DNA from: JAZDOK01 sp043798715
GTDB lineage: Bacteria > Vulcanimicrobiota > JAZDOK01
Direction: 5' to 3'
Length of the DNA stretch: 64,000 nucleotides
Assembly (NCBI GenBank): GCA_043798715.1
Contig: JAZDOK010000099.1
Span: forward strand, 8,512-72,511
Shown here: one piece after another, positions 50,392-58,589 of the stretch
Layout: each line of letters starts with the position of its first letter
Numbering within the stretch: position 1 is the stretch's first letter
Program-made: the position numbers and the translations under genes
Notes under the pieces: generated by a model
What the model saw: the letters and a program-made list of their open reading frames with translations, nothing else
What the model was told of the DNA's origin: nothing
Database searches by the model: none

Positions 50392-51120
50392 ATGGAGGAA
50401 AAATCAGGTCGCGCCTGGGTGAAGATGCCTTTCTGCGTGATCGTTCCCTGCTTCAACGAGAAGGGAAACCTCGGTCCCCTGGTCGATTCAATTCTGGGAA
50501 TATTCGATGAATTCAACCTGCCCGGCAGAATTCTTGTCGTAAATGACGGTTCCACCGATGGCACGGGGGAACTGGCCGATGAGCTGGCCTTAAAACACGA
50601 AAGGATTCGAGTGCTTCATCAGCCGGAAAACAGGGGCCTGGCCCGGGCATTGAGCCTGGCGTTTTCCGAGGTCAGGGAGGAGATCCTCATCACCATCGAT
50701 GCCGATCAGAGCATGGATCCATCATATATCCCCGCACTGTTAAAAAACCTGGATGCCAGCGATCTGGTCATCGCCTCCCGCCATGTTAAAGGAGGCCGGA
50801 TCGAGGGTTTCCCCGCTTACCGGATTTTTGGGAGCCGGATGGTCAATGCACTGGCTTCAAGTATTCTCAGGCTTGATATCCGGGATGTTACCTGCGGATA
50901 CCGGGCTTACAAAAAAGAGTGTCTGAAAGGCGCTTCCATTACCGATACGCCCATGGCAAGTTTTCAGGTCGAAATTCTATGGCAGGCTGTAAAAAACGGA
51001 GCCCGGGTCAGTGAAGTTCCGATTATTGAAAAGCCGCGGGCTCATGGGGAATCCAAATTCAGGCTCGCAGTTGAAGTAACTTCCTTCATCAGGCTGCTTA
51101 TCAAGCTGAGGTTTTCGTGA
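50392..51120 (+). CDS. Family 2 glycosyltransferase (DPM1/polyprenyl-phosphate type)
   Basis: 242 residues. CVIVPCFNEKGNLGPLVD, VVNDGSTDGTGEL, the metal-binding TIDADQSM and RDVTCGYRAYKK fit the dolichol/undecaprenyl-phosphate mannosyltransferase group. No membrane helices are added. It probably charges a polyprenyl phosphate with a sugar on the cytosolic face. The stop overlaps the GTG start of the radical SAM gene, and a deacetylase follows, so a glycan or glycolipid modification operon is likely. Confidence 0.92.
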   Translation: MEEKSGRAWVKMPFCVIVPCFNEKGNLGPLVDSILGIFDEFNLPGRILVVNDGSTDGTGELADELALKHERIRVLHQPENRGLARALSLAFSEVREEILITIDADQSMDPSYIPALLKNLDASDLVIASRHVKGGRIEGFPAYRIFGSRMVNALASSILRLDIRDVTCGYRAYKKECLKGASITDTPMASFQVEILWQAVKNGARVSEVPIIEKPRAHGESKFRLAVEVTSFIRLLIKLRFS

Positions 51121-52496
51121 ACGTACTGTTCTTGAATCTGCCTTCAAACTATATACGGGAAGGCCGCTGCCAGCAGAAAAAAAACACCCGCGCAACCTTT
51201 CTTCCGCCTCTTTCGCTGGCCTATGCCGCCTCTCTTCTCAGGGATAACGGTTTTAAAGTTCAGCTTCTGGACTGCGCCGCTCTTAAGATGAATCCGGACG
51301 GTTTGAGAAGTAACTGTCAGTTGTTTAAGCCGGACCTGGTAATCATGAGCACAAGCACGCCCTCGGCTGACGAGGACCTTGAAATAATCGGCGAAATAAA
51401 GTCCTGGTTGAAAGTTCCGATGGCCGCCCTGGGCCCCCATGCCACCGCCTGCGATGAGGAGCTGCTTAAGGGCGGCCTGGATATAGTGGTCAGGGGAGAG
51501 CCGGCTCATACCTGCCTTGAAGTGGCCAGGAATCTCGGCTCACCGGGACTTAAGGAAGTTCAGGGAATATCCTTTATTAAAAACGAGACCCTGATGCGCA
51601 ACCCTCCCCGTCCTTTTATCAAGGACCTGGATTCCCTTCCTTTCCCGGCGCGCGACCTGCTTCCCAATGAGGAATACAGGCACGTGGTAAGCGGCCGCCC
51701 CTTTACGATGATCCAGACTTCCAGGGGTTGCCCGAATCAGTGCATTTTCTGCGTTTCCAGGCAGATTTATGGGCACGCCCTCCGCCAGCGGAGCGTTTCG
51801 AGCGTAATCGGGGAGATCCAGGAAGTTCAAAAACGTTTCGGCATCAATGACATCTACTTTTTTGCGGACACCTTCACCCTGGACCGGTCTTTCGTCCTTA
51901 ACCTGTGCCAGGAAATCACAAGGCGCAAGCTGGGGATTTCATGGTGGACCAACAGCCGGGTGGACTGCCTGGACGACGAGATGCTGGGGTTGATGCGATC
52001 TGCCGGCTGCGAGACGATGGGCCTTGGTTATGAATCCGCTTCACAGGAGATTCTTGACAGGAGCCGTAAGGGCATTACGATCGAGCACTCGCGCCGGGCC
52101 GCGGAAATGTGCCGCAAAGCCGGAATCGAAGTCTTCGGTTTTTTTGTTTTCGGCCTTCCGGGCGAAACCAGGAAAACAATAAATGAAACCGTCCGCTTCG
52201 CCAGGAAACTGGACCCGGATTTTGCCGACTTTTTTCCCGCCGTGCCCTATCCCGGCACGGAATTATTCGAGATACTGAACTCCGAAGGGATGATCGTGGA
52301 CCGCAAGTGGTCTAATTACGAATATTCTTCATGCGTCATTCGGACAAAGGACATGAATGCTTTTCAACTGCGGGCCAGGATACTGGCTGCTTATGCTGAG
52401 TTTTACCTCCGTCCTTCCCCAATGCTAAGAGTTTGGCGCAAAACTTCCCCGCTGGGGCTGGTGAAGGCCGGGTTCCGGTATTTGCTGAACCGATGA
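51117..52496 (+). CDS. B12-binding radical SAM protein
   Basis: 459 residues. The cobalamin-binding half (1-165) includes PPLSLAYAASLLRDNGFKVQ and LGPHATAC. The radical SAM barrel has the intact motif SRGCPNQCIFC (three Cys) and family marks ETMGLGYESASQEILD and FFVFGLPGETRKT. It starts at GTG 51117 overlapping the glycosyltransferase stop. Members methylate or rearrange lipid, hopanoid or sugar substrates. Its place between a glycosyltransferase and a polysaccharide deacetylase suggests a surface-glycan or lipid carrier substrate. Confidence 0.92.
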   Translation: MNVLFLNLPSNYIREGRCQQKKNTRATFLPPLSLAYAASLLRDNGFKVQLLDCAALKMNPDGLRSNCQLFKPDLVIMSTSTPSADEDLEIIGEIKSWLKVPMAALGPHATACDEELLKGGLDIVVRGEPAHTCLEVARNLGSPGLKEVQGISFIKNETLMRNPPRPFIKDLDSLPFPARDLLPNEEYRHVVSGRPFTMIQTSRGCPNQCIFCVSRQIYGHALRQRSVSSVIGEIQEVQKRFGINDIYFFADTFTLDRSFVLNLCQEITRRKLGISWWTNSRVDCLDDEMLGLMRSAGCETMGLGYESASQEILDRSRKGITIEHSRRAAEMCRKAGIEVFGFFVFGLPGETRKTINETVRFARKLDPDFADFFPAVPYPGTELFEILNSEGMIVDRKWSNYEYSSCVIRTKDMNAFQLRARILAAYAEFYLRPSPMLRVWRKTSPLGLVKAGFRYLLNR

Positions 52497-53308
52497 AGAA
52501 TTACAGCATTCTAAGTTTTGACGTGGATTCCTGGAAGACGACCATGGAGGCCCATGGCCTAAAAAAAGACGTGGTTGGTGATTTTGTCATCCAGGAGGGT
52601 TTGCCCAATATCCTCGATCTGCTCGCCCGGCAGGGAGTAAAATCCACATTTTTTTTAACGGGCCGTGAAGTGCTCCTCTATCCCGGGGAGCACCGGAGGA
52701 TTGTGGATAACGGGCATGAGGCCGCCAATCACACTTTTTCCCACCACCCCTACTTCGGCTCTATGTCCGAAGAAGAGAAGAAAAAAGAGATCATGGAGGC
52801 CGACCGGGTTGTTTCGGAATCCCTGGCCAAACCTGTTGGTTTCAGGGCCCCGGGTTACCAGATTGATGAAGTAACTTTGAAGATTCTCTCCGACATCGGC
52901 TATCTATACGATTCCTCAATTCTCCCGTATTTCTTGTTTTATCGCATGTTTCTCCACTCATCCCGGCAACCTCGCCATTCGGTTTCACCGATTCTGGAAC
53001 TTCCAATTTCGTCTTCCGCGCTTTTCAGAATTCCCGTCAATGGGACCACGATAATAAACCTTGGGTATGAGTGGTTTAAAATTAATTGCCTTCTGCTGCT
53101 CAAAAAGGGCCTTCCGCTTAACATCAATTTTCACGCACGGGACGGCGTTAAATCTCTGCCGAAGGAAAAAGGCCTCCCTTTTTACCTGTATCGCAACAAA
53201 CAGGTTTCCCTGGAAATAATAAAGAGGGTCATCGGATTTCTTCAGGAAAACACTCAATTGCTCACCTGCGCACAATTCGCCGGCAAAATGAAGGAATGTA
53301 TTTTGTGA
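52493..53308 (+). CDS. Polysaccharide deacetylase (NodB homology domain)
   Basis: 271 residues from ATG 52493, which overlaps the radical SAM stop (ATGA). NodB motifs: LSFDVDSW (catalytic base and metal Asp), ANHTFSHHPYF (two metal His) and VGFRAPGYQID. The C-terminal part carries FHARDGVK. It should remove N-acetyl groups from a sugar, here likely on a lipid-linked or surface glycan. There is no signal peptide, so cytosolic action on a lipid-linked precursor is favoured. The glycyl radical enzyme gene begins 20 nt later. Confidence 0.9.
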   Translation: MKNYSILSFDVDSWKTTMEAHGLKKDVVGDFVIQEGLPNILDLLARQGVKSTFFLTGREVLLYPGEHRRIVDNGHEAANHTFSHHPYFGSMSEEEKKKEIMEADRVVSESLAKPVGFRAPGYQIDEVTLKILSDIGYLYDSSILPYFLFYRMFLHSSRQPRHSVSPILELPISSSALFRIPVNGTTIINLGYEWFKINCLLLLKKGLPLNINFHARDGVKSLPKEKGLPFYLYRNKQVSLEIIKRVIGFLQENTQLLTCAQFAGKMKECIL

Positions 53309-53328
53309 AATTTATCAAGGAGAGGAGC

Positions 53329-55827
53329 ATGGGAATGAAGAGGCAGAGCAGCGATTTGGTCTCACGGGGAGGTTCTCCCTCTACCGAGCGCGTCAGGATA
53401 ATGCGGGAGCGTTATCTTACCGAGCCGCTAATCATCGATACGGAGTACATTAAGTTATACACCGAGGCCCACCGTAGGACGGACGGGATGAATGTCCTGG
53501 AGCGAAGGGCCGAGTGCCACGCCTCCGCTCTCGAACGCCTGACGCCCGTCATCCGGGAGGCGGAGATGTTTGTCGGAAGCAAGACCCGCTTTGTGCGCGG
53601 GGCCATCCCCTACTGCCACTATGCCTCCAGCTATATCCTAAGGGAATTCAATAAGGAAGAACACGAGGCCCAGGACCAAGTGACGGAGGTGGGCACCGGG
53701 GGCGGAATCGCCCGGGCGCGGGAGATGGCCGGGAATGGTGACTATGAATTTTTCGCCCACAAGTTTCTTCTCTCGCGGGATGATAAGGAGAGCCTCCGGG
53801 AGACCGCCCTGTACTGGCAGGGGAAGTGCCTGCAGGACGTCGGAGACGACCTCTGGAAAAACGCTTTCGATAAAGCCGGTTATATTGAAAACGGCTGGAA
53901 AGCCGTGCTCTATACCGCGCCCCACGATACCGCCCCCGAGGGCCGCTATGTCCTTGATTTTGAGACGGCCCTGGGCCGGGGATTTAATCGCATCATCGAA
54001 GAGATGAGGGAAAAAATCCATAAGTTTCCGGTCACCGATTATCGCTCGGCGGAAAAAGTGTATTTCTGGCGGGCCGGTATCCGGGTGCTTGAGGGCACGA
54101 TCCGCTGGGCGCGGAACTACGGCCGGAAGGCCCGGGAGATGGCCGAGTCCGAGAATGACCCGCTTCGCCGGGAGGAACTCCTTGCGATTGCCGGGCGCTG
54201 CGAGCGCGTTCCGGCCAGGCCTCCGGAAGATTTCAGGGAGGCGATGCAGGCTTTCTGGCTTATTTACCTGGCCGGACACATAGAGGGCGCCCAGCTCGGG
54301 TACAGCCCGGGCCGCTTTGATCGCTATATGTATCCATACTACAAAAAAGATGTGGACGCCGGACTGATCACAGCGGCGGAGGCCCTCGAGTGGCTCGAAG
54401 CCTTGCGCGTCAAAATGACCGAAATAGAGTACGTGGCCTCATTTTCATGGGAAGGCCTGGGCTCAGGCAACCTCTACCAGAACATGATCCTGGGCGGAGT
54501 GGATGAGCACGGCCACCGGGCCGACAACCCCCTCTCCCTCCTCGTCCTGCAGTCGGCGATCAACTGCCGCACCATCCAGCCCACCCTCTCCATCTGGTAC
54601 GACGACAGCCTCTCGGAGGAGTTCCTTCTCAAGGCGATCGAGTGCGTGAAGACGGGGTGCGGTTTTCCCGCCTGGTTCAACCTCAAGGTTTACCTCCAGC
54701 ACGAGCTGGAGAAAAGCGGCCTTCCCCTCTCTACCATTAGAAAGTATGCCGCCATGGGCGGCTGCACCGAGCCCACTCTGGAAGGGATGAGCTATGGCAT
54801 CGTGCAGGCGGGCTTCATCAACCACATGAAGCTCTTTGAACTGGCCCTCTTCGGCGGAGTGGATCCGAGGACAGGGATCGCCTTTGACCAAACCGCGCCA
54901 CCCGGGGATTATGCCGAACTTATGGCCGCCTATCTTTTTCATCTCAAGAATGCCATCCGCAACTGGCAGCAGTACTGGAACTATGTGATGGCGGCCCACC
55001 GCCAGACCTGCAATCTTGTCTATTCGTCGGTACTGGTCAGGGACTGCGTGGAGCGAGGGCTCTCTCTCGACGACGGAGGGGCCGTTTTAAACGGCACCCC
55101 GACCACCCTCAGCACGGGGATGGTGAACGTGGCCAACGCCCTGGCGGCGGTTAAGAAGCTGGTGGATGAGGAGAAGATCTGCACCATGAAAGATCTGTGC
55201 GAGGCCTGCCGCAAGAATTGGGAAGGCCATGAGGCCCTGCACCGGGAGGTTGTGGAGGCGCCCAAGTGGGGGAACAACGACGACTTCGTGGATAGGATCT
55301 ACGAGGAGGTTTTCAACGTCTACTGCGATTTCGTTGGAGAACAGATAAACTACCTGGGGGTCCCCTACGATCCCTCCATGCTGGCCATCAGTACCCACGC
55401 GCCCTTCGGGAAGGTCTGCGGGGCGACGCCCGATGGGCGCCTGGCGGGGGAATCCCTCTGCGACGGAGTCACCTCTCCGGCTCCGGGGACGGATGTGAAC
55501 GGGCCGCTCTCGGTGCTCCTCTCCGCCGGCAAGATAGATCACACCCGCATCCGGGGCGGCCTCCACAACATGAAGCTCCATCCCTCGGCGGTTCAGGGCC
55601 TGGAGGGATCGAGAAAACTCCTCTGTCTTATCAAGACCTACTTTGATCATCCCGGTTTTCAGATCCAGTTCAACATCGTGGACAGCACGATGCTGAAGGA
55701 CGCCCAGGAGCACCCGGAGAACTACCGCGACCTCATCGTGCGGGTGGCGGGGTTCAGCGCCTTTTTCGTGGAGCTGGGGAAAGGCATCCAGGATCAGATC
55801 ATCGCCCGGACCGAGCACGGACTGTGA
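53329..55827 (+). CDS. Glycyl radical enzyme, dehydratase/decarboxylase-like, substrate unknown
   Basis: 832 residues from ATG 53329 (AGGAGAGG upstream); a 53296 start overlaps the previous gene. The PFL-type barrel has catalytic Cys479 with Glu481 in MGGCTEPTLEG (the GCxE pattern of dehydratases, lyases and decarboxylases rather than pyruvate formate-lyase). The C-terminal radical loop RVAGFSAFFVE carries Gly808. Substrate class is not readable; glycerol, propanediol, choline and arylacetate types share these motifs. The activase lies 1.15 kb downstream, separated by a toxin-antitoxin pair and a protein fragment. Confidence 0.93.
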   Translation: MGMKRQSSDLVSRGGSPSTERVRIMRERYLTEPLIIDTEYIKLYTEAHRRTDGMNVLERRAECHASALERLTPVIREAEMFVGSKTRFVRGAIPYCHYASSYILREFNKEEHEAQDQVTEVGTGGGIARAREMAGNGDYEFFAHKFLLSRDDKESLRETALYWQGKCLQDVGDDLWKNAFDKAGYIENGWKAVLYTAPHDTAPEGRYVLDFETALGRGFNRIIEEMREKIHKFPVTDYRSAEKVYFWRAGIRVLEGTIRWARNYGRKAREMAESENDPLRREELLAIAGRCERVPARPPEDFREAMQAFWLIYLAGHIEGAQLGYSPGRFDRYMYPYYKKDVDAGLITAAEALEWLEALRVKMTEIEYVASFSWEGLGSGNLYQNMILGGVDEHGHRADNPLSLLVLQSAINCRTIQPTLSIWYDDSLSEEFLLKAIECVKTGCGFPAWFNLKVYLQHELEKSGLPLSTIRKYAAMGGCTEPTLEGMSYGIVQAGFINHMKLFELALFGGVDPRTGIAFDQTAPPGDYAELMAAYLFHLKNAIRNWQQYWNYVMAAHRQTCNLVYSSVLVRDCVERGLSLDDGGAVLNGTPTTLSTGMVNVANALAAVKKLVDEEKICTMKDLCEACRKNWEGHEALHREVVEAPKWGNNDDFVDRIYEEVFNVYCDFVGEQINYLGVPYDPSMLAISTHAPFGKVCGATPDGRLAGESLCDGVTSPAPGTDVNGPLSVLLSAGKIDHTRIRGGLHNMKLHPSAVQGLEGSRKLLCLIKTYFDHPGFQIQFNIVDSTMLKDAQEHPENYRDLIVRVAGFSAFFVELGKGIQDQIIARTEHGL

Positions 55828-55875
55828 ATTCGTTTTTTCAAACAGGGATTAAGAATAGAAAGAGCATTGTATTTA

Positions 55876-55884
55876 TGGTATAAT
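55876..55884 (+). promoter_or_regulatory. Extended -10 promoter of the toxin-antitoxin pair
   Basis: TGGTATAAT at 55876-55884 lies 32 nt before the DUF4258 start at 55917. A GGGAGAA ribosome site is in the leader. This marks an independent promoter in the AT-richer insert downstream of the glycyl radical enzyme gene. Confidence 0.5.
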
Positions 55885-55916
55885 ACAGAAAAGATGGGAG
55901 AAAAGCAGACAAATAC

Positions 55917-56234
55917 ATGAAAGTACAATTCTTTGAGCTCCTCAGACAGAAGTTTTCAGAACGAAAATATATAGTCACTCTTCATGCCTACAATGAGGCG
56001 AGTGAGGAAGGGCTGGAAATTGCCGAAGTAAGGAAGGCTATTATAGCCGGAGAGGTAATAGAAGATTATCCGGAAGATGCCAGAGGGCATAGTTGCCTGG
56101 TATTGGGATGGATAGGGAATATACCGATTCATTCAGTCTGTGGGTTTAAGGAAGAAGAGGCGATACTGATTACAGTTTATGTGCCGGATTCGGAGAAATG
56201 GATAGATCTCAAAGTCAGGAGGAGATCAGAATGA
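55917..56234 (+). CDS. DUF4258 domain protein, putative toxin of a type II pair
   Basis: 105 residues. TLHAYNEASEEGLEIAEVRK, AIIAGEVIEDYPED and LVLGWIGNIPIHSVCG match DUF4258-type proteins of the RelE/HigB-like superfamily, usually encoded next to MqsA/YgiT antitoxins. It would be an mRNA interferase in the classical model, though catalytic residues are not confirmed. The stop overlaps the start of the antitoxin gene (ATGA), as usual for such modules. Base composition is lower in GC than in the flanking operon, suggesting gene gain. Confidence 0.85.
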   Translation: MKVQFFELLRQKFSERKYIVTLHAYNEASEEGLEIAEVRKAIIAGEVIEDYPEDARGHSCLVLGWIGNIPIHSVCGFKEEEAILITVYVPDSEKWIDLKVRRRSE

Positions 56235-56461
56235 AGACGTGTCTTTATTGCAAAGGCGACTTAGAAACAAAAAACATTGCTCTGGACAAACGATGGAGGG
56301 GCACTCTCTTTGTTATTGAAGGGGTCCCCGCTCTCGTGTGCAGGCAGTGCGGGGAGGTCTTCCTGGATGGTCCCGTGGCAGAACAGATTGACGAAATGGT
56401 CAAGTCCGGCCAATACGTCCGGCAAGTTGTTGTGCCCGTTTTTGAGTACAAGGCGGCTTGA
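56231..56461 (+). CDS. YgiT-type zinc finger protein, putative antitoxin
   Basis: 76 residues from ATG 56231, overlapping the toxin stop. CLYCKGDLE and LVCRQCGEVFLD give a CxxC...CxxC zinc finger, the N-terminal half of MqsA/YgiT proteins. The tail (VAEQIDEMVKSGQYVRQVV) is short, without the HTH domain of full MqsA, so DNA binding is not evident. It should neutralise the DUF4258 partner. Confidence 0.85.
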   Translation: MKTCLYCKGDLETKNIALDKRWRGTLFVIEGVPALVCRQCGEVFLDGPVAEQIDEMVKSGQYVRQVVVPVFEYKAA

Positions 56462-56483
56462 AAACGGAGAACAGGTCGGAAAT

Positions 56484-56867
56484 GTGATGCAATGGGAGAA
56501 AGCGGCTCGCGGTACTGATGGGAGGAAGTATCCCTGGGGGCATGGATGGGATCAGAGCAGATGCAATTATAACTCAAGCGGGACAGAGCCGGTGGGGTCG
56601 TATTCGAGTGGGGCATCTCCTTACGGTTGTCTGGACATGGCTGGTAATGTGTGGGAGTGGTGTAGTGACTGGTACGATGCGAATTACTATAGCAACCCTC
56701 CGCAGTCGAACCCGGAGGGTCCCGGGAGCGGTAGTTACCGCGTCCTCCGCAGCGGCTCGTGGGTCCCCGACGTCAATTTCAACTTTCGCGTAGACTTCCG
56801 TGGCAGGTACATCCCGGGCTTCTGGCTCAACACCGTCGGGTTTCGGGCTGCGCGATCCGTACGATAA
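56484..56867 (+). pseudogene. C-terminal half of a formylglycine-generating-enzyme-type protein with DGR-like variable end
   Basis: In frame from GTG 56484 (or ATG 56487) about 127 residues match the second half of FGE-sulfatase/SUMF1 domains: QWEKAARGTDGRKYPWG, PVGSYSSGASPYGCLDMAGN then VWEWCSDWYD, SGSYRVLRSGSW and TVGFRAAR. The N-terminal half is missing, so this is truncated. In the last 30 codons most codons that are usually AAC (Asn) in such proteins read NNC (GTC, GAC, TTC, GGC, TAC, ATC, CTC, ACC). This is what adenine-directed mutagenesis by a diversity-generating retroelement would leave. No reverse transcriptase or template repeat is visible in the window. Confidence 0.65.
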
Positions 56868-56911
56868 TTTCCTGTTAGGGGCGGGCGCAGGTTGCAGGAG
56901 GAGCCTTCCCC

Positions 56912-56980
56912 ATGCCAGAGGAGGATATTGAAATTTTTTCTATCGAGGACGCCCTGAAAAATCTCCCGGAAGACCTTTAA
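56912..56980 (+). CDS. Possible 22-residue acidic peptide upstream of the activase
   Basis: ATG 56912 is preceded by AGGAGG at 10 nt and encodes 22 acidic residues (MPEEDIEIFSIEDALKNLPE plus DL). Its TAA overlaps the ATG of the activase gene (TAATG at 56978-56982). It could be a translated coupling peptide or the tail of an older gene. No homologue recognised. Confidence 0.4.
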   Translation: MPEEDIEIFSIEDALKNLPEDL

Positions 56981-57984
56981 TGAAAGGCATTATCTTCAAC
57001 ATCCAGGAATATGCGGTGCAGGACGGCTCCGGCATCAGGACGACGGTCTTTTTGAAGGGCTGTCCCCTCCGCTGCCGCTGGTGCTCAAACCCCGAGGGGC
57101 AGGAAGCTTTCCCTGAATTGATGCATCAGAGGAGCCGCTGCCGGAAGTGCGGGCAGTGTCTCGGCTCATGTCCCAACGGGGCAGTATCCCTCGATGGAGA
57201 TGGCTTTCCTCTCTTTCAGAGAGAGCTTTGCCGCACCTGCGCGGGAAAGGAATGCGAAAGGAAATGTCCCGCAAGAGCTCTCCGAATCATAGGGGAGGAG
57301 TGGACGGCGGAGGCCCTGTTGAAAAAAGTACGGACGAACGCTCTTTTCTTCCGAAACTCCGGAGGTGGGGTAACTCTCTCCGGGGGAGAGCCGCTCGCGC
57401 AACCCGGGTTCGTCGGGGAGTTTCTTTTCCGCTCTAAGGATGTCGGCCTCTCGGTGGGCCTTGAAACCTCCGGATTCTTCGAGTGGGAAAAGGTCGGGGG
57501 CTTCATGCCTCTATTTGATTTTATCTACTTCGACCTGAAGTGTCCCGATCCCGAAATTCACCGCCAAACGACCGGCCGAGATCTTGAGCCGATTCTCACG
57601 AACCTGCACCTGCTGGCGGAAGAGCTTCCCGGACGGATCATCGTGTCCATCCCCCTCGTCCCCGGCGTCAACACCTCGGATGAGATGATGGCCGGGATGG
57701 CGGAAATCTGCGCCCGGTGCGGCATCAGGAAAGTCCGTCTTCTTCCCTGCCACGCTTACGGGGCGGGAAAATACGAGGAACTGGGGCATAAATATCCAAT
57801 GCCAGGAGCACTTCCTCCCGATCCGTCGCTCCTTGAGAAATGCGAAGGGTTCCTGGCTGAAAGGGGTCTCTTTTGCGGGGAGGAGAAAAACAGGGGGCGT
57901 GAAATTATTGGGAATGCGGCCTTCAAAAACATTTCGCTTGAAAGTTTTTTAAGCAAGAGGGAAACAAGGAATGAAGACAGATAA
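56980..57984 (+). CDS. Glycyl radical enzyme activase (radical SAM)
   Basis: 334 residues. FLKGCPLRCRWCSNPEG holds the SAM-binding Cys triad. Two extra ferredoxin-type clusters follow in CRKCGQCLGSC and CRTCAGKECERKC, as in dehydratase and decarboxylase activases and unlike pyruvate formate-lyase activase. SGGEPLAQPGF is the family GGE motif. It abstracts hydrogen from Gly808 of the enzyme encoded at 53329-55827. The gene overlaps yedF by 14 nt downstream. Confidence 0.93.
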   Translation: MKGIIFNIQEYAVQDGSGIRTTVFLKGCPLRCRWCSNPEGQEAFPELMHQRSRCRKCGQCLGSCPNGAVSLDGDGFPLFQRELCRTCAGKECERKCPARALRIIGEEWTAEALLKKVRTNALFFRNSGGGVTLSGGEPLAQPGFVGEFLFRSKDVGLSVGLETSGFFEWEKVGGFMPLFDFIYFDLKCPDPEIHRQTTGRDLEPILTNLHLLAEELPGRIIVSIPLVPGVNTSDEMMAGMAEICARCGIRKVRLLPCHAYGAGKYEELGHKYPMPGALPPDPSLLEKCEGFLAERGLFCGEEKNRGREIIGNAAFKNISLESFLSKRETRNEDR

Positions 57985-58582
57985 AATCATAGATGCGCGG
58001 GGCCAGATCTGCCCCAAACCGCTCATCCTGACTAAAAAGGGGCTCACGGAGGCGGCGCCGGGAGAGACTCTCAGGATACTCATAGATAATCCCACCTCTA
58101 AACAGAATGTCGAGCGGTTTTTGAAAGACAACGGCTATCCGGTGGCGATGGAGGAAGAGGATGGCCTCTTCACTCTCATCGTGACCGCCGGAGGAGCCAC
58201 TCTGGCCCGCCCGGCCCCTGAGGCTTACTGCTCCCCGGCTGCGGTCAGACCCCATGTCGTCTTCATCGCTTCCGACCGCATCGGCGACGGCCCTGAAGAT
58301 CTGGGCCGCCTTCTCCTGAAAGGCGTTCTGGCCGCGGTTCTTGAGACCTCTCCTCTCCCCGGGAAAATCATCCTCATGAATAACGGAGTTCTGCTCGCCG
58401 TGGAAGGCTCTCAGGTATTGGATACGCTTAAGGATCTGGAGCATAAGGGGGTCGGGATCCTGTCATGCGGTACCTGTCTTGACTATTTCGGAAGGAAGGC
58501 CGAGGTGCGCGTCGGCTCCGTTTCCAACGCCTACGACATCGTGCGGGCGCTGACGGACGCCGGTCATGTAATAGCCCTCTAG
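57971..58582 (+). CDS. yedF: YedF-like selenium-metabolism sulfurtransferase (TusA plus DsrE-like)
   Basis: 203 residues. An N-terminal TusA-like domain (DARGQICPKPLILTKKG, Cys in CPKP) is joined to a DsrE-like domain (about 85-200) with SDRIGDGPEDLGRLL, LMNNGVLLAVEGS and GVGILSCGTCLDYFG, the end typical of the selenium-metabolism YedF family (TIGR03527). AGAGGG precedes ATG 57971. The following genes (aminotransferase, DUF3343, SelD) support a role in delivering selenium or sulfur. Confidence 0.9.
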   Translation: MKTDKIIDARGQICPKPLILTKKGLTEAAPGETLRILIDNPTSKQNVERFLKDNGYPVAMEEEDGLFTLIVTAGGATLARPAPEAYCSPAAVRPHVVFIASDRIGDGPEDLGRLLLKGVLAAVLETSPLPGKIILMNNGVLLAVEGSQVLDTLKDLEHKGVGILSCGTCLDYFGRKAEVRVGSVSNAYDIVRALTDAGHVIAL

Positions 58583-58589
58583 GCTTTTT

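Noticed and set aside
53638..54279. Long minus-strand frame inside the glycyl radical enzyme gene, with another at 55087-55818
   Set aside because: Both mirror the codon structure of the sense gene and have no independent signals.
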